Origin: Lentisphaeria bacterium
GTDB taxonomy: Bacteria > Verrucomicrobiota > Lentisphaeria > Victivallales > Victivallaceae
Direction: 5' to 3'
Length of the DNA stretch: 64,000 nt
Assembly: GCA_018265615.1 (NCBI GenBank)
Contig: JABLYX010000018.1
Span: 1 to 64,000, forward strand
The notes beneath the pieces are model-generated. The model was not told where the DNA came from. It did no database searches and saw only the letters and a list, made by a program, of their open reading frames with translations. Position numbers and translations under genes: made by a program. Each line of letters starts with the position of its first letter. The stretch's first letter is position 1. This document shows positions 16,654 through 25,188 of this stretch, piece by piece.

Positions 16654-18700
16654 ATTCCAGTGCGGTCATCGAGGTCGCCGGGAACTCGTGCAGGAAGCCG
16701 CCCGGAGCGGGAGTGACGGTGACCGGGCGCGGCTTTGTGTCCGCGGCGGTCTCCGGCGATTCCCCGGTCAGCACGACACCGGAGCCGGAGGCGGCGTCGA
16801 AGTTGTCGAGCTTCACCTCGGCCTTCACGGCATTCTCCGGATCTTTATTGAACACCACAAGATAGAGGGTTTCACCATCCGCGCTGCGGCTGGCCAGCGC
16901 CGTCAGCGTCCGGTAAGCCGGGAAGACCGGCTGCGTCTCAAGTGCGAATTTCAGATTGCGGATCTCCGCCGTTCCGGTGAGCGGCGCGGTGACGCCTTCC
17001 ACGCGCAGCAGCACCTTCGAGCCCGGCGTATCCGGGAGCACCTGATATTTGCCGGAGAAGCTTTTCCACTCCGTCGCGGCCTGAATACCCGGGATCGACA
17101 CCGCCGAAGAGGTCTTCTCCCAGCCGCGGCTGTCGACCATGCCGAGGCCGATCGCTCCCGCCGGGCGTTCATCCGGACGGTCCGGCGTATATTTCGCGTC
17201 GAACGAAATGAGATAGCTGAATGCGTCCCCTGCGGGGATGTTCGCCGGGCGCGGCAGTTCGGTGAAGACCGGATACGCGCTTTTCGCCCCGAAGTTGTCG
17301 AAGCGGAACTTCAAACCTTCGGCATCCGGCACGACAGAAATCCCTGCGGGAAAACCCTTTCCGGAGATCACCCCGGGTTTCGCCTCTCCGGCGGCCTGCG
17401 GCGGTTTCACGCGGTCGCCGCGCGAAAGGCCGAGCCCCGGAACCGCCGCCGCGTCACGGTGCGGGACGTTTTCGATACCGGTTTTGAGCAGCTCGTCACC
17501 GGTGTATTTCCCCCAGGTTTCAATGAAGGACATCGGCGCGCGCCGCAGGGTGATTTCCCCTTTTTCATTGCTCGCGAAGCTGCCCCAGTAGCCGTTGATG
17601 ACCTGCCAGTAGTTCGCGCACAGCATACCGTTCTCCGGGCGCAGCCAGATGCGCTGCAGATCGGCGTTCATCAAGCCGGCGAGGTAGCTGAAGCGCCACG
17701 GATACGGCTTGTTGCCGGTCGAGCCGATATTGAATTCCGTCATCGCGAGCGGCAGCTCCTTTCCGGCGAGTTTGCGGGCGAGTTCGCGGTAGTTCTTCAA
17801 TCGCAGCTCGACCTGATCCCCGTACGCGAGGACGGCGGCCAGCGCCTCCTGCGGCGTCTGCTCCGCGATGCGCGGCGCGTAGAAGTGGACCACGACGAAA
17901 TCGGCGGCCTTCCCCGCCCTTTCGAGCACGGTGCGGTTCCACGGGGAGTCGTGCAGTTCGCCGGTCCCCGGCTCCATCACGATGCCGAGCTGTACGGAGG
18001 GGTCAACCTTGCGCATGGCCTCGGCGCAGGAGAGGAAGTAATCGGCGTACTCCTCCGGCGTGTAGTGCCGGCGCGGAACGAGGTTGTGGCTGCCGTGGTT
18101 GCTCTCGTTGCCGAGTTCGAAATAGCGGACGCGGTACGGTTCCGGATTTCCCCACGCGGCCCGCTTCATCGCCCACGGGTGCTCCGGGGTCGCGGGGGCG
18201 TTCAGGTATTCGACGAGGCCGGCCATGTGGCCGGGCAGCTCCTTTGCGGGCAGCGCGTAGTCGGTCATCGTGATGATCGGTTCGGCGCCGAGCTCGCGGC
18301 AGAGCCGGATGTACTCGTCGATGCCGAACTTCCAATCCCGGCGCTCCGAAAGCGGTCCGACCGCCTTCCGCCAGTCGTAGTTGTGCGCGAGGCAGCCGCC
18401 GGGGTAGCGCATCATGCCGATGTGCATCTCCCGCAGCTTGCGGACGATGCCGGGGTGGGGGCGGTTCGCCGCCGGATCCCACGTGCCCTCGCCCTGCGCG
18501 ATGCCGTGCGGGTTAACCGGCGCGGTCAGCGGGCGGTCGAAAATGCCGCGGTCGTCGGCCGCTTCGATGTTTGCGCCGAATACCAGCGGATTGACCGGGC
18601 CGTCCGGCTTTGCGGCGTCGACCGTGATCCGGGGCACGGCGGCCCCGAGGGAGAGTGCGGCGGCGCAGAGCGCCGGCAGAATCAGTTGTCCTGTGGTCAT
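16640..18700 (-). CDS. Alpha-L-arabinofuranosidase, GH51 family, secreted
   Basis: 686 residues from the ATG at 18700, which starts a signal peptide (MTTGQLILPALCAAALSLGAAVP). The longer in-frame start only adds a charged leader. GH51 landmarks: NPLVFGANIEAAD, MRYPGGCLAHNYDW, ITMTDYALP, YFELGNESNHGSHN (the Asn-Glu acid/base) and LAMTEFNIGS (the nucleophile Glu). A C-terminal beta domain follows (TLYLVVFNKDPENAVKAEV). It would release arabinose from arabinan or arabinoxylan side chains in the periplasm or outside the cell. It is the last gene of a three-gene minus-strand operon with a pseudopilin and a sialidase-like protein. Similar roles as an arabinofuranosidase-like beta-glucanase exist in the family, so the substrate is not certain. 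Confidence 0.88.
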   Translation of the reverse strand: MTTGQLILPALCAAALSLGAAVPRITVDAAKPDGPVNPLVFGANIEAADDRGIFDRPLTAPVNPHGIAQGEGTWDPAANRPHPGIVRKLREMHIGMMRYPGGCLAHNYDWRKAVGPLSERRDWKFGIDEYIRLCRELGAEPIITMTDYALPAKELPGHMAGLVEYLNAPATPEHPWAMKRAAWGNPEPYRVRYFELGNESNHGSHNLVPRRHYTPEEYADYFLSCAEAMRKVDPSVQLGIVMEPGTGELHDSPWNRTVLERAGKAADFVVVHFYAPRIAEQTPQEALAAVLAYGDQVELRLKNYRELARKLAGKELPLAMTEFNIGSTGNKPYPWRFSYLAGLMNADLQRIWLRPENGMLCANYWQVINGYWGSFASNEKGEITLRRAPMSFIETWGKYTGDELLKTGIENVPHRDAAAVPGLGLSRGDRVKPPQAAGEAKPGVISGKGFPAGISVVPDAEGLKFRFDNFGAKSAYPVFTELPRPANIPAGDAFSYLISFDAKYTPDRPDERPAGAIGLGMVDSRGWEKTSSAVSIPGIQAATEWKSFSGKYQVLPDTPGSKVLLRVEGVTAPLTGTAEIRNLKFALETQPVFPAYRTLTALASRSADGETLYLVVFNKDPENAVKAEVKLDNFDAASGSGVVLTGESPETAADTKPRPVTVTPAPGGFLHEFPATSMTALEFRKK

Positions 18701-18729
18701 GAAAGCGGTTCTTTCGTTTAATAAGGATA

Positions 18730-19395
18730 TTACATGGCTGACAGATCTTTTGCGTTCCAATGGCGGTTCCAGAGCACCTTGTTTGCTCCCAGATTCAGGT
18801 CATCGTCGATGCGGAACGTGATGTTGTCGACGTTCCCGCCCAGGAACAGATAGGTGCCGAAGGTTCCGTGCGTCCATTGACCGTCGGAGCTGCCGGAGGC
18901 GACCGAAAAGCCGAATTCGATCGATTTGGCGTTCCGGAAGCACTGCAGCGCCGCATCGGGCTGGCAGGCGAGTGAAATCAATTTCGACGGCGTGTTGCGG
19001 ACCCGGCTGACCGCTCCCTGCAGGCAGGAGGAGGCCGCGTCGGACCAGAGATAGCCGTTGCAGCGGTAGCTTTTCGGTGAAAAATCCTTTGCGGTCCGTT
19101 CGACCGCGTCTTTCGGGCAGCGCAGCAGCGGAATGTTGCCGGCCTCCTGGACGTAGCCGCCTTTCAGCAGCCAGTGCTCCCACGAGCGGCTCGCCTGCGT
19201 CGTCTCCGGCAGACGGTTGCTGTTATCGTCGGCGTACATCTGAATGGAGGTCCCGATCTGCTTCAGGTTCGATTTGCAGCTGATCGCCTTGGCCCGGTCG
19301 CGCGCCTGATTCAGCGCGGGCAGCAGCATCGAGGCGAGGATTGCGATGATCGCAATCACTACGAGGAGTTCGATCAGAGTAAATTTCTTCATCAT
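18730..19395 (-). CDS. Pseudopilin-like protein in glycan locus 2
   Basis: 222 residues from the ATG at 19395, which has GGAG just upstream. The start is MMKKFTLIELLVVIAIIAILASMLLPALNQARDRAKAISCKSNLKQIGTSIQMYADD, almost identical over its first 50 residues to the pseudopilins at 11392 and 55737. Lys occupies the -1 position. The C-terminal motif is degenerate: THGTFGTYLFLGGNVD has His followed nine residues later by Gly-Gly instead of Asp-Gly. The start overlaps the stop of the sialidase-like gene by 4 bases, and GH51 follows 29 bases after its own stop. The gene is clearly embedded in the enzyme operon and is not a member of the secretion cluster. Confidence 0.85.
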   Translation of the reverse strand: MMKKFTLIELLVVIAIIAILASMLLPALNQARDRAKAISCKSNLKQIGTSIQMYADDNSNRLPETTQASRSWEHWLLKGGYVQEAGNIPLLRCPKDAVERTAKDFSPKSYRCNGYLWSDAASSCLQGAVSRVRNTPSKLISLACQPDAALQCFRNAKSIEFGFSVASGSSDGQWTHGTFGTYLFLGGNVDNITFRIDDDLNLGANKVLWNRHWNAKDLSAM

Positions 19396-20555
19396 GCTAT
19401 CTCCGTTATTGTTTCGTCCGTTTCCGGGATTTCCGTATTTTCGAATGTATGGTTCTTCAGAGAGCTGACGGCCTGCGGCGGCCGGGGCAGGGTTCCCGTC
19501 CTGACATCGTCTTCTGTGAACTCCGCCAGCAGGATCTCTCCCGCGCCGTACCGGTCGCGGTCGTAGATGCAGAGGATGGTTCCGTCCCGCTCCTCCGTGA
19601 AATCCGGATAGGAGACGCCGGAACGCGGATCGATCATCATCCCCGCCGTCCAGCTTTCGCCGTCGTTGTCCGACAGGTAAGCCGTGAGTTTCTCGCGGAC
19701 CGGACTGAAGGGGACGCCGCATTGATGGTTGACCAGAAGCAGCGCGCCGGAGTTCAGCCTGCGGAGCGCGAAACGCGACCCCGGACCGTTCAGGCGGGAG
19801 CGCCGCGGCGGCGTCCAGCTCAGCCCGCCGTCCGTCGAACGGCTTTCCGCGATGCCGTAGAGTGTCCGGATCAGCATCAGGAGCGATCCGTCGCGCCGTT
19901 CGACGAAGAGGTGTTCGTCGAAGAGCCGCCCCTCTTCCACCTCGGCGATTCCGCGCCGCCGGAAGGTTTTGCCGTTGTCCTGCGAGACGAAGAGGTTTGC
20001 GCCGGAGAACGCGCGCAGCGACTCCGGCAGCCTGCCGCCGCCGATCCCGTCACCCCAGATGGAGACCGGCAGCAGCCAGCTCCCGTCCGAGGCGGCCGTC
20101 GGCTTGTTCAGCATGATGCCGTCGCAGATCCGTTCCGGGTGCGTCCAGCGAGGAAGCGGCGCATCGGGATCCGCGCAGATGCTCTGCCAGACGCCGTTGA
20201 TTCCGTCGGAGACATCCTTTCCGGTCTCCCGGCAGCGCGACTGGCTCCAGAACAGCCGGAGGCTTCCGGCTGGATCCAGCCAGAGCGCCGCGTCGAAGCA
20301 GCGGATCTCGCGCCCCGGGTGAACGATGTGCTGCACGACGGGCCATTCTCCGGGTTTCTCCGGGCGGCAGCGTGCCAGCATCAGATAATTCTGCGGCCCC
20401 TCGCCGTCGCCGCCGCCGTACCAGACGGCGAACCGGCTCCCGCCCCGGGTGGTCTCCACCCCCGGAATCCCCTGAAAGCGGGACGGCTCCTGCGGCGCTT
20501 CCGGCAGAAAGCGCGGCGGAAGCAGCGGGGAATTCAGTCGTTCGGCATCGTCCAC
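19392..20555 (-). CDS. Sialidase-superfamily (BNR repeat) glycan hydrolase
   Basis: 387 residues with no signal peptide. The Asp-box (S-x-D-x-G-x-T/S-W) signature occurs several times: SQDNGKTFRRR, STDGGLSWTPP and SDNDGESWTAG. An early Arg in GGSRFAVWYGGG and the late YPDFTEERDGTILCIYDRDRYG segment fit the six-bladed sialidase propeller. It may act on sialic acid or a related sugar from host or plant glycans. It is the first gene of the operon sialidase-pseudopilin-GH51 and faces a divergent AraC regulator at 20776. A minus-strand TATACT lies at 20598-20603 but no -35 was found, so activation by that AraC protein is plausible. Confidence 0.8.
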   Translation of the reverse strand: MDDAERLNSPLLPPRFLPEAPQEPSRFQGIPGVETTRGGSRFAVWYGGGDGEGPQNYLMLARCRPEKPGEWPVVQHIVHPGREIRCFDAALWLDPAGSLRLFWSQSRCRETGKDVSDGINGVWQSICADPDAPLPRWTHPERICDGIMLNKPTAASDGSWLLPVSIWGDGIGGGRLPESLRAFSGANLFVSQDNGKTFRRRGIAEVEEGRLFDEHLFVERRDGSLLMLIRTLYGIAESRSTDGGLSWTPPRRSRLNGPGSRFALRRLNSGALLLVNHQCGVPFSPVREKLTAYLSDNDGESWTAGMMIDPRSGVSYPDFTEERDGTILCIYDRDRYGAGEILLAEFTEDDVRTGTLPRPPQAVSSLKNHTFENTEIPETDETITEIA

Positions 20556-20671
20556 AGGAGCACTCCTTCGGTTTGTTTCCTTGTTCCGTTACCTAATAGT
20601 ATACCCTGTTTTTCCGAAAAAGCTTCCGGAATTACAACGCATTATTCCATTATTTTGATATTTTGCGGAAT

Positions 20672-20700
20672 TTGCATTTTTCTGCCGCGGGGTCTATATT
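20672..20700 (+). promoter_or_regulatory. Promoter of the AraC gene at 20776
   Basis: TTGCAT (20672-20677), a 17-bp spacer and TATATT (20695-20700). Upstream, GGAAT (20628-20632) and ATTCC (20644-20648) form an inverted repeat, with a further GGAAT at 20667. These may be regulator sites between the divergent genes. Confidence 0.55.
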
Positions 20701-20775
20701 CTGTTGCCGGTACGGAGAATAGGCGATGATAACGGCGTGATCCTGTTATTCACGATCCGGAAGGAAACTCTTGAG

Positions 20776-21636
20776 ATGAATATTCTGCACTGGGACGAGC
20801 TCTGCTTCCGTTCCTCCTCCATCCTGAAGCTCTTCAGGCATCAGCTGCCGACCGGCGGGCAGATCGAGGAGCACGAGCATGATTTCCACGAAATCTTCTG
20901 GGTGCTTTCCGGAGAGGGCGGACATGAGGTCAACGGAGAGCTGACCCGGCTCCGGCACGGCGACCTTGTCTGGATCCGTCCGCGCGACCGCCACCGTCTG
21001 ACTGCCGTCAGCCGGAAGCCGCTGCTGTTTTACAACCTCGCGTTTCCGGCCGGAGTCATCGCCGGGCTGATCGGCCGTTACGAGGAGTTCCGCTGCTATT
21101 TCGGCAGTGACAACCGGCAGCCGATCATGATTCCGCTGTCGGAGTCGCTGTTCGAATGGCTCGAACGCAGCGCGGCGGGATTGCGGAGGAATCCGGATTC
21201 CCTCCTCGCGCTCGACCGCTTTCTGATGAACCTGATCGGCGAGCTTGCCGCAATGCGGGAAAATCCGTACCGGAGCTGTCCGGCATGGCTGCAGGAGGCC
21301 GCCGCCGAACTCGAGCGGAATCCCGAACACCTGAAGCTCGGCAGCCGTGCGCTCGCGGTTCTCTCCGGCCGGACGCCGGAGCATGTCGCGCGGGAGCTGC
21401 GCCGGTCTGCGGGCGTGACTCCGAGCGAGGCCGTGAACCGCGCCAGGATCGACTACGCCGCCCGGCTCCTGACCGGCAGCGACCTGACGATCACGGAGAT
21501 CGCCTACCAGTGCGGCTTCGGTTCCCTGAGCGGCTTCTTCCCCGCCTTTCAGCGTTTCTGCGGGGAAACTCCGCTCGAATATCGCCGGGCGCACCGGAAT
21601 TTCGAGCAGATCTGTTTCCCGAACGAAAGCGTCTGA
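20776..21636 (+). CDS. AraC family transcriptional regulator (cupin/ChbR-like)
   Basis: 286 residues from the ATG at 20776. The longer frame would begin almost on the -10/TSS of the promoter I see. The N-terminal domain has the sugar-sensing cupin pattern (GGQIEEHEHDFHEIFWVLSGEGGHEVNG, LRHGDLVWIRPRDRHRL), close to regulators of the ChbR type. The C-terminus has the AraC helices (ALAVLSGRTPEHVARELRRSAGVTPSEAVNRARI and LTITEIAYQCGFGSLSGFFPAFQRFCGETPLEYR). It is divergent from the sialidase operon with 220 bp between starts, the usual arrangement for an activator of that operon. Confidence 0.92.
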   Translation: MNILHWDELCFRSSSILKLFRHQLPTGGQIEEHEHDFHEIFWVLSGEGGHEVNGELTRLRHGDLVWIRPRDRHRLTAVSRKPLLFYNLAFPAGVIAGLIGRYEEFRCYFGSDNRQPIMIPLSESLFEWLERSAAGLRRNPDSLLALDRFLMNLIGELAAMRENPYRSCPAWLQEAAAELERNPEHLKLGSRALAVLSGRTPEHVARELRRSAGVTPSEAVNRARIDYAARLLTGSDLTITEIAYQCGFGSLSGFFPAFQRFCGETPLEYRRAHRNFEQICFPNESV

Positions 21637-21651
21637 TGCAGAAAGGGAGCG

Positions 21652-22935
21652 TCACAGGAACGAGAGCAGCGCCTTCGACAGCCCGAGCTCGCAGACCGCA
21701 TCGAGGATCGTGTAGCGGTTGCGGATCAGCTGCGCCGTCGCGATGCCATGGATGAACTGTCCGCTTTCCAGGCCGATTTCCGCCGGTTCAACCGGGCAAT
21801 GCGCCTTTTTCAGCATCGCTTTAAGCTCCGCGAGCGGATAAAGCTGCCGCCGCGTCCGCTCTTTGAGGATGTCCCAACTTTGGTAGAGCTGTTCGCGGCG
21901 TTCTCTGAGCGCTTCGCCTTCGAGGAATTTGCTCATGGCGATCTCCTTCGCCTCCTCCCCGTAACAGCCGCGCATCAGCAGCGCATCGATCTCCGCCTCG
22001 CGCGCCGCCCGGGTGAGGCCGGGTTCCGCGAAACGGCGCGCCTCATCGGCGGTCAGCGAGAAAAGCGCCTCGAACAACGCTGTCGAAGCGACCGTCCCGA
22101 CCGAAACCTTGAAGCCGTGCGAAACCGAATCGCCGTTGAAGCAGAGATTCTCCATCTCCCAGATGTGACTCATCAGATGTTCCGCGCCGGAAGCCGGGCG
22201 GGAATCGCGGCAGAGCTGCATCGCATACCCGGTCGCGGCGAGCCCCATGAAGACGCGTTTCACGTCCGATGGATCCGAGAGGTTGTCGCGCAGCGGCGTC
22301 TGGACGAGCTCCCACACGTCCGTGCGGACCGGGTGCAGCCCGAGCTGGTCCGCGAGGATCCAGTCGGCTCCGGCCGGGATCTTCGCCATGAGGTCCGCGT
22401 ATCCTGCCGCGAACATGTCGGCGGGCGCACTGTCGAGCGTCGCGGTGTCCGCGATGATCGCGAGCGGGGCGGGGCACGGCAGGGTTTTCTTCAGCCCGTC
22501 CACATTCAGCGCCGCGCCGTAGGAGGTGTAGCCGTCGACCGACGGAGCCGTCGGCACGCAGCAGTAGCGGACGCCTTTCACGCCGGAGGCGCGCTTGACG
22601 AGGTCATTGACGGTTCCGCCGCCGACGGCGACCGGGACGCAGTTTTCCGGAAACGCTTCGAGCAGTTCGCCGACGTGCCCGACCGTCGCGTGCAGGATCG
22701 GTTTGCCGGGAAACAGGTACGGAGCGCACCGGCCGATGCCGGCCCGCTCAAGGATCTGCGACAGCTTTTCGCCCGCCGCGGCCCAGGTGTTCTCATCCGC
22801 CACAATCCAGGCTTTCGGCTGCGCTCCCCAGTGTTTGCGCAGGAGCTCCGGCGCGTGACGCAGTGCATCGGCTTCAAGAACGAAACTCTCTGTTTCGAGC
22901 CCCGGCGGAATCGGAATCAGGTTCATATTGATCAT
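21652..22935 (-). CDS. egsA: sn-glycerol-1-phosphate dehydrogenase (AraM/EgsA family)
   Basis: About 427 residues. Starts at 22935 or 22926 are both possible: GGGAGG lies 2 bases before the first and 11 before the second. The longer frame begins inside the promoter. The protein matches the iron-alcohol-dehydrogenase-like G1P dehydrogenase family: PVAVGGGTVNDLVKRAS (NAD binding), CVPTAPSVDGYTSYGAAL, AAGYADLMAKIPAGADW (metal-ligand Asp), SGAEHLMSHIWEM and SHGFKVSVGT (ligand histidines). The reaction reduces dihydroxyacetone phosphate to sn-glycerol-1-phosphate, the archaeal stereochemistry. Bacterial AraM makes G1P for unusual lipids or other conjugates. The divergent neighbour is a phosphoglycerol-transferase-like protein, which suggests a common glycerophosphate theme. 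Confidence 0.85.
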   Translation of the reverse strand: MINMNLIPIPPGLETESFVLEADALRHAPELLRKHWGAQPKAWIVADENTWAAAGEKLSQILERAGIGRCAPYLFPGKPILHATVGHVGELLEAFPENCVPVAVGGGTVNDLVKRASGVKGVRYCCVPTAPSVDGYTSYGAALNVDGLKKTLPCPAPLAIIADTATLDSAPADMFAAGYADLMAKIPAGADWILADQLGLHPVRTDVWELVQTPLRDNLSDPSDVKRVFMGLAATGYAMQLCRDSRPASGAEHLMSHIWEMENLCFNGDSVSHGFKVSVGTVASTALFEALFSLTADEARRFAEPGLTRAAREAEIDALLMRGCYGEEAKEIAMSKFLEGEALRERREQLYQSWDILKERTRRQLYPLAELKAMLKKAHCPVEPAEIGLESGQFIHGIATAQLIRNRYTILDAVCELGLSKALLSFL

Positions 22936-22966
22936 GGCCTCCCGGTTGAAATGTTTCACTTGCTTT

Positions 22967-22995
22967 ATTATACCATGAAACTTGATAGAAAACAA
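22967..22995 (-). promoter_or_regulatory. Promoter of the glycerol-1-phosphate dehydrogenase gene
   Basis: On the minus strand, TTGTTT (22995-22990), 17 bp, then a perfect TATAAT (22972-22967). The -10 is flanked by GTTTCA (22953-22958) and TGAAAC (22976-22981), an inverted repeat that could be an operator. Confidence 0.65.
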
Positions 22996-23035
22996 GCGCC
23001 CCCGGCAATCTTTCCGCCAAAATCCGGCGGAATAT

Positions 23036-23064
23036 TTGCATTCGGCCGGAAGCGATGGTATTTT
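23036..23064 (+). promoter_or_regulatory. Promoter of the phosphoglycerol transferase gene
   Basis: TTGCAT (23036-23041), a 17-bp spacer and TATTTT (23059-23064). It places the transcript start near 23071, downstream of the ATG at 23055. This supports the start codon at 23091. Confidence 0.55.
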
Positions 23065-23090
23065 CCCCGGAAAGCGAAAATGGTGACGAT

Positions 23091-25070
23091 ATGGATTTCA
23101 GGAAATTTCTGCCGGCTGCGGCTGCCGTGGCGCTGTTGTTCCTGCCGGGCGCGGTCGGGGCGCTGTACGCGCCCACTCCGCTTCTGCGGCTCGTATGGGC
23201 GGCGCTCTCCGGCTGTATCGGCGGCGGAGCCGTGGTATTCTGCTCTTGCAGGATTCGCCGGGAATGTTGGCGCGGCGCGGCTGCCGGGATGCTGTTTCTG
23301 CCGCTGCTGGCGGTGACGATGCTTGAGAGCGTCTCCTGGATGATCAGCGGCAAAAGCTTCAGTTATGAATTCGCGCTGCATCTCTCCGTCAATACGCTGC
23401 GGTATGGCATGAGCGGCTATGAATGGCCGGCCGCGGCGGCCGCCGTTTACCTTGCCGGAGCGACTGTTCTGACGGTGTGGCTGTTCATGCGGAAGTGCGC
23501 GTTCCTCTCATTTCGCGGAGCCCGTTATGCGGCGCTCCCTGCTCTGCTGCTGCTTTTCCTGCTGCCGACGCCGGCAGGGGAGGCGCTGCGCTTCTGGGGA
23601 ATCCGGCCGCTCCACGGCAATCCGGACGCTTCAGCCGCCGACTTCGAACGGTTCGGCATCAAGGCCGGAGCCGTCGACCGCGACAGCGTCGCCGCTTCCC
23701 CCGGGAAGAATCTGGTCCTGATCTATCTGGAGAGCATGGAGGCGGCGTATCTTGACGAACGGACCTTTCCGGGGCTGATGCCGAACATCTCCCGGCTGCA
23801 GGAGGAGGCCGTGGTCTTCGACAATGTGATTCCGGCGGAAAATGCGGGATTCACCGTCGGGGCGTTCTACTGCTCGCTGGCCGGATTCGAGCTGACCGAT
23901 CTCCAGCTTTCCGGGAGGCATGCGAACAACGGAATCAACCCGGCTGTCGGGAACCGTCTCTCCTCGCTGCCCGGCGTTCTCGGCAAAGCCGGGTATTTTC
24001 AGAGCTTCATGAACAGCGCATCGTTGAATTTCGTTGGAATCTATGTGATTCTGAACGAGTTCGGTTATACGGACCTCTGGTCGGCGGAGGCGCTTCCGGA
24101 GGAAGCCCGGCGGCAGCTCGGCTTTGACGGCCTCTGGGGCGGCTGCCGGGATGACATGCTGCTGAAGCTCGCATTTCAGAAGTATCTGGTCCTGATGCGG
24201 GAAAAGCAGCCCTTCAACCTGACGCTGCTGACGATCGACGCGCATCATCCGGACGGGTTTGTCGCGAAGGAGGGGCCGGTTTACGCGCTCCCCGGCGAAA
24301 AGCCGTCGCAGCTCCTGACCGCGATCCACCGTACCGATAAGGCGCTCGGGGAATTCATCGAAGCGCTGAAACGGGCTCCGGGCTGGGAAAATACGGTCGT
24401 TTTCATCACAAGCGACCACCTTGCAATGAACGGCGCCTCCACGGCGCCGCTGCTGCGCCGGAATCCGGACCGGCGCATGCTCTCCTTCGCGCTGAACGCC
24501 GGGCCCCCGCGCCGGATCTCCGTGGAGGGGCGCACGTTCGATTTCGCTCCGACGATCGCGGAGCTGCTCGGTGTGCGGCACAACTACCGTTTTCCGCAGG
24601 GGGAGAGCCTGCTCGGGCGGCCGGACCCGCGGCGGCTCGCGGGGGACTCGCCCGAGGGGCGGCGTGTGCTGGAGGCGTATTTGCAGGACAGGAGCGGCCC
24701 GGCTCCGCGGGGAGCGGCCGACGGGATGGCGCGGGTCGTGGATTCTCCGTACCCTGCTCTCCTGATCGACGGCGTTCCCATGCCGCTGTTCTCGCAGGAG
24801 TTCGGGATCCTCTCCTACCCGCAGCCGGGGGAGTGCTTCGCCGTCAGGCTCGGCCCGGACGGCCGGACCGCCGACTGGCAGCGGTTCGGCTCGCCGGAGG
24901 AGTGCGGGCCGTTCCTGGAAATCCCCGGGACATATGTTCTGGCCGGAAACGGCGGTGTGCCGGGCGGCCCGGCGGAAGCCGGATATTACCTCGCCGCGGG
25001 ATTCCCCGGGGCGTTCCGCATCGTACGTGCCGCCGGGACCCCGGTCGGCCTCGCGCTGCCGCTGCGGTGA
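23091..25070 (+). CDS. LtaS/OpgB-like phosphoglycerol transferase (alkaline-phosphatase-fold sulfatase family)
   Basis: 659 residues from the ATG at 23091. The earlier ATG at 23055 lies before the predicted transcript start. About five hydrophobic segments fill the first 180 residues, followed by a large extracytoplasmic sulfatase-type domain. Active-site positions of the lipoteichoic acid synthase family can be followed: Glu214 in LIYLESMEA, nucleophile Thr255 in NAGFTVGAFYCSLAG, and Asp442-His443 in FITSDHLAM. In Gram-negative bacteria such enzymes (OpgB, LtaS-like) move phosphoglycerol onto periplasmic glucans or other envelope glycans. The last ~110 residues are an extra beta-rich region not usual in OpgB. 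The neighbouring divergent G1P dehydrogenase hints at the source of its glycerophosphate. Confidence 0.85.
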   Translation: MDFRKFLPAAAAVALLFLPGAVGALYAPTPLLRLVWAALSGCIGGGAVVFCSCRIRRECWRGAAAGMLFLPLLAVTMLESVSWMISGKSFSYEFALHLSVNTLRYGMSGYEWPAAAAAVYLAGATVLTVWLFMRKCAFLSFRGARYAALPALLLLFLLPTPAGEALRFWGIRPLHGNPDASAADFERFGIKAGAVDRDSVAASPGKNLVLIYLESMEAAYLDERTFPGLMPNISRLQEEAVVFDNVIPAENAGFTVGAFYCSLAGFELTDLQLSGRHANNGINPAVGNRLSSLPGVLGKAGYFQSFMNSASLNFVGIYVILNEFGYTDLWSAEALPEEARRQLGFDGLWGGCRDDMLLKLAFQKYLVLMREKQPFNLTLLTIDAHHPDGFVAKEGPVYALPGEKPSQLLTAIHRTDKALGEFIEALKRAPGWENTVVFITSDHLAMNGASTAPLLRRNPDRRMLSFALNAGPPRRISVEGRTFDFAPTIAELLGVRHNYRFPQGESLLGRPDPRRLAGDSPEGRRVLEAYLQDRSGPAPRGAADGMARVVDSPYPALLIDGVPMPLFSQEFGILSYPQPGECFAVRLGPDGRTADWQRFGSPEECGPFLEIPGTYVLAGNGGVPGGPAEAGYYLAAGFPGAFRIVRAAGTPVGLALPLR

Positions 25071-25107
25071 AGCATTGCGATTTTTCGGAAGAATTGTTTT
25101 CGGGAAG

Positions 25108-25136
25108 TTGCGAAAAAAATGAGTCCGTGATATATT
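25108..25136 (+). promoter_or_regulatory. Promoter of the aconitase operon
   Basis: TTGCGA (25108-25113), 17 bp, TATATT (25131-25136), with TGA directly before the -10 as an extended -10 element. It lies 53 bp before the aconitase ATG. Confidence 0.65.
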
Positions 25137-25188
25137 ACCGGTTTGAGATTCGCCCGTTACAATTCTTTCTCGATAGGAGTTCGATACC

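Noticed and set aside
16688..18721. A 677-residue plus-strand frame
   Set aside because: Shadow of the GH51 gene, which has a signal peptide and catalytic motifs on the minus strand.
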